In this document: one piece after another, positions 5,209-5,460 of the stretch
How the letters are laid out: each line of letters opens with the position of its first letter
Position numbering within the stretch: position 1 is the first letter of the stretch
Program-made: the position numbers and the translations under genes
Assembly (NCBI GenBank): GCA_934643435.1
Contig: CAKUCJ010000103.1
Span: 1 to 5,460, forward strand
Direction: 5' to 3'
Source of the DNA: an uncultured Collinsella sp.
Lineage (GTDB): Bacteria; Actinomycetota; Coriobacteriia; Coriobacteriales; Coriobacteriaceae
Length of the DNA stretch: 5,460 nucleotides
Notes under the pieces: generated by a model
What the model saw: the letters and a program-made list of their open reading frames with translations, nothing else
Databases searched by the model: none
What the model was told of the DNA's origin: nothing

Positions 5209-5338
5209 GGCGGGGGCCGGGCTTAGTTTTCAGAACACTCCGCAGACCAGTGTGGCGCCTTGTCCGCGGCTCCGAAGGAGCAGGACAAGGCGCCACACAT
5301 GGTCGAGGACGTTCTGAAAACTAAGCCCGGCCCCCGCC
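5209..5338. repeat. 130-bp long inverted repeat (cruciform or RNA hairpin) beside asd
   Basis: Perfect 28-bp arms at 5209-5236 and 5311-5338 (inner end CTTAGTTTTCAGAAC) enclose a short mismatched loop. An inner stem follows: GACCA + GTGTGGCGCCTTGTCC (5245-5265) pairs with 5283-5304, with a single bulged A at 5299. At the tip is a 5-bp stem, GCTCC/GGAGC (5269-5273 and 5277-5281), closed by GAA. About 54 base pairs form in total. It begins 15 nt beyond the asd stop, so in asd mRNA it may stop transcription or protect the 3' end, though no T-tract follows. The regular palindromic ends also fit a small repeat or MITE family. No target duplication is evident. Confidence 0.75.
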
Positions 5339-5352
5339 GGACAGGTCCACCG

Positions 5353-5460
5353 CTACTCGCAGAGCAGCTTAGCGATCTGGACGGCGTTGGTTGCCGCGCC
5401 CTTACGGATTTGGTCGCCGCAGCACCAGAAGGTGATGCCGCGCGCGGCCTCGGGGTTCGA
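5353..5460 (-). CDS. asd: Aspartate-semialdehyde dehydrogenase, C-terminal fragment (window edge)
   Basis: Only the last 35 codons and the TAG stop are in the window; the rest lies beyond position 5460. The end reads [25 protein letters not shown], matching the conserved C-terminus of aspartate-semialdehyde dehydrogenase (usual form SDNLRKGAALNAVQIAELL). The enzyme reduces L-aspartyl-4-phosphate with NADPH to aspartate semialdehyde, the branch point to diaminopimelate/lysine, threonine and methionine. N-acetyl-glutamyl-phosphate reductase has a related C-terminal KGAA motif but lacks the AVQIA that follows here. The usual SDN before the basic residue reads GDQ here. The gene is followed closely by the long inverted repeat. 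Confidence 0.85.
   Translation of the reverse strand, partial: SNPEAARGITFWCCGDQIRKGAATNAVQIAKLLCE

Larger units (their letters stand above)
4664..5352. other. Gene-free 689-bp region between ogt and asd
   Basis: No convincing coding sequence is present: open frames here are short, low in complexity or run through palindromes. From left to right it holds the presumed ogt promoter region, a perfect 12-bp palindrome, a 174-bp element with terminal inverted repeats, a pair of similar hairpins, about 100 bp of G+C-rich sequence (5108-5208) in which I see nothing, and a 130-bp long hairpin next to the asd stop. Confidence 0.7.

Noticed and set aside
5035..5317. Short plus-strand open frames through the hairpin cluster
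   Set aside because: Their Ala/Pro/Arg-rich translations come from G+C-rich palindromes. There is no coding-like codon pattern or ribosome-binding site.

Overview
The window looks like chromosomal DNA from a high-G+C, gut-type actinobacterium. I favour the Coriobacteriia and something near Collinsella, from the overall style of the proteins, the G+C-rich third positions and the palindrome-rich intergenic regions. This is inference from memory of such genomes, not from a search.

Layout. (1) 127-1362, plus strand: a CLC-type anion transporter whose motifs fit the fluoride/proton antiporter branch (GREGV gate loop, GGEVTP helix) better than the chloride branch; a plausible sigma-70 promoter lies at 16-42. 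(2) 1363-1754: no gene. It holds a strictly periodic 62-bp tandem array of alternating inverted half-sites, then a bidirectional intrinsic terminator shared with the convergent kinase gene. (3) 3856-1755, minus strand: a two-gene operon encoding an OmpR-family response regulator and its membrane sensor histidine kinase, separated by 2 nt. Upstream are a candidate promoter and an 11-bp-period direct repeat that could be an autoregulatory site. (4) 3857-4084: promoter region plus strong G+C-rich palindromes. (5) 4663-4085, minus: an Ogt-type O6-alkylguanine DNA repair methyltransferase. (6) 4664-5352: 689 bp with no convincing gene. It holds a 174-bp element with 28-bp terminal inverted repeats, two paralogous GAA-triloop hairpins with compensatory changes, and a 130-bp near-perfect long hairpin. 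(7) 5353-5460, minus: the C-terminal end of aspartate-semialdehyde dehydrogenase, running off the window.

How the genes relate. The regulator and kinase form one signalling unit whose stimulus cannot be read from the sequence. The transporter is convergent to them and separated by a terminator, so no functional link is implied. Ogt and Asd appear to be independent housekeeping genes. No single undescribed multi-gene system is visible. The unexplained content is in the non-coding DNA: the 62-bp array and the three hairpin families between ogt and asd. These look like repeat or mobile-type elements or structured nucleic acids and deserve a genome-wide copy count.
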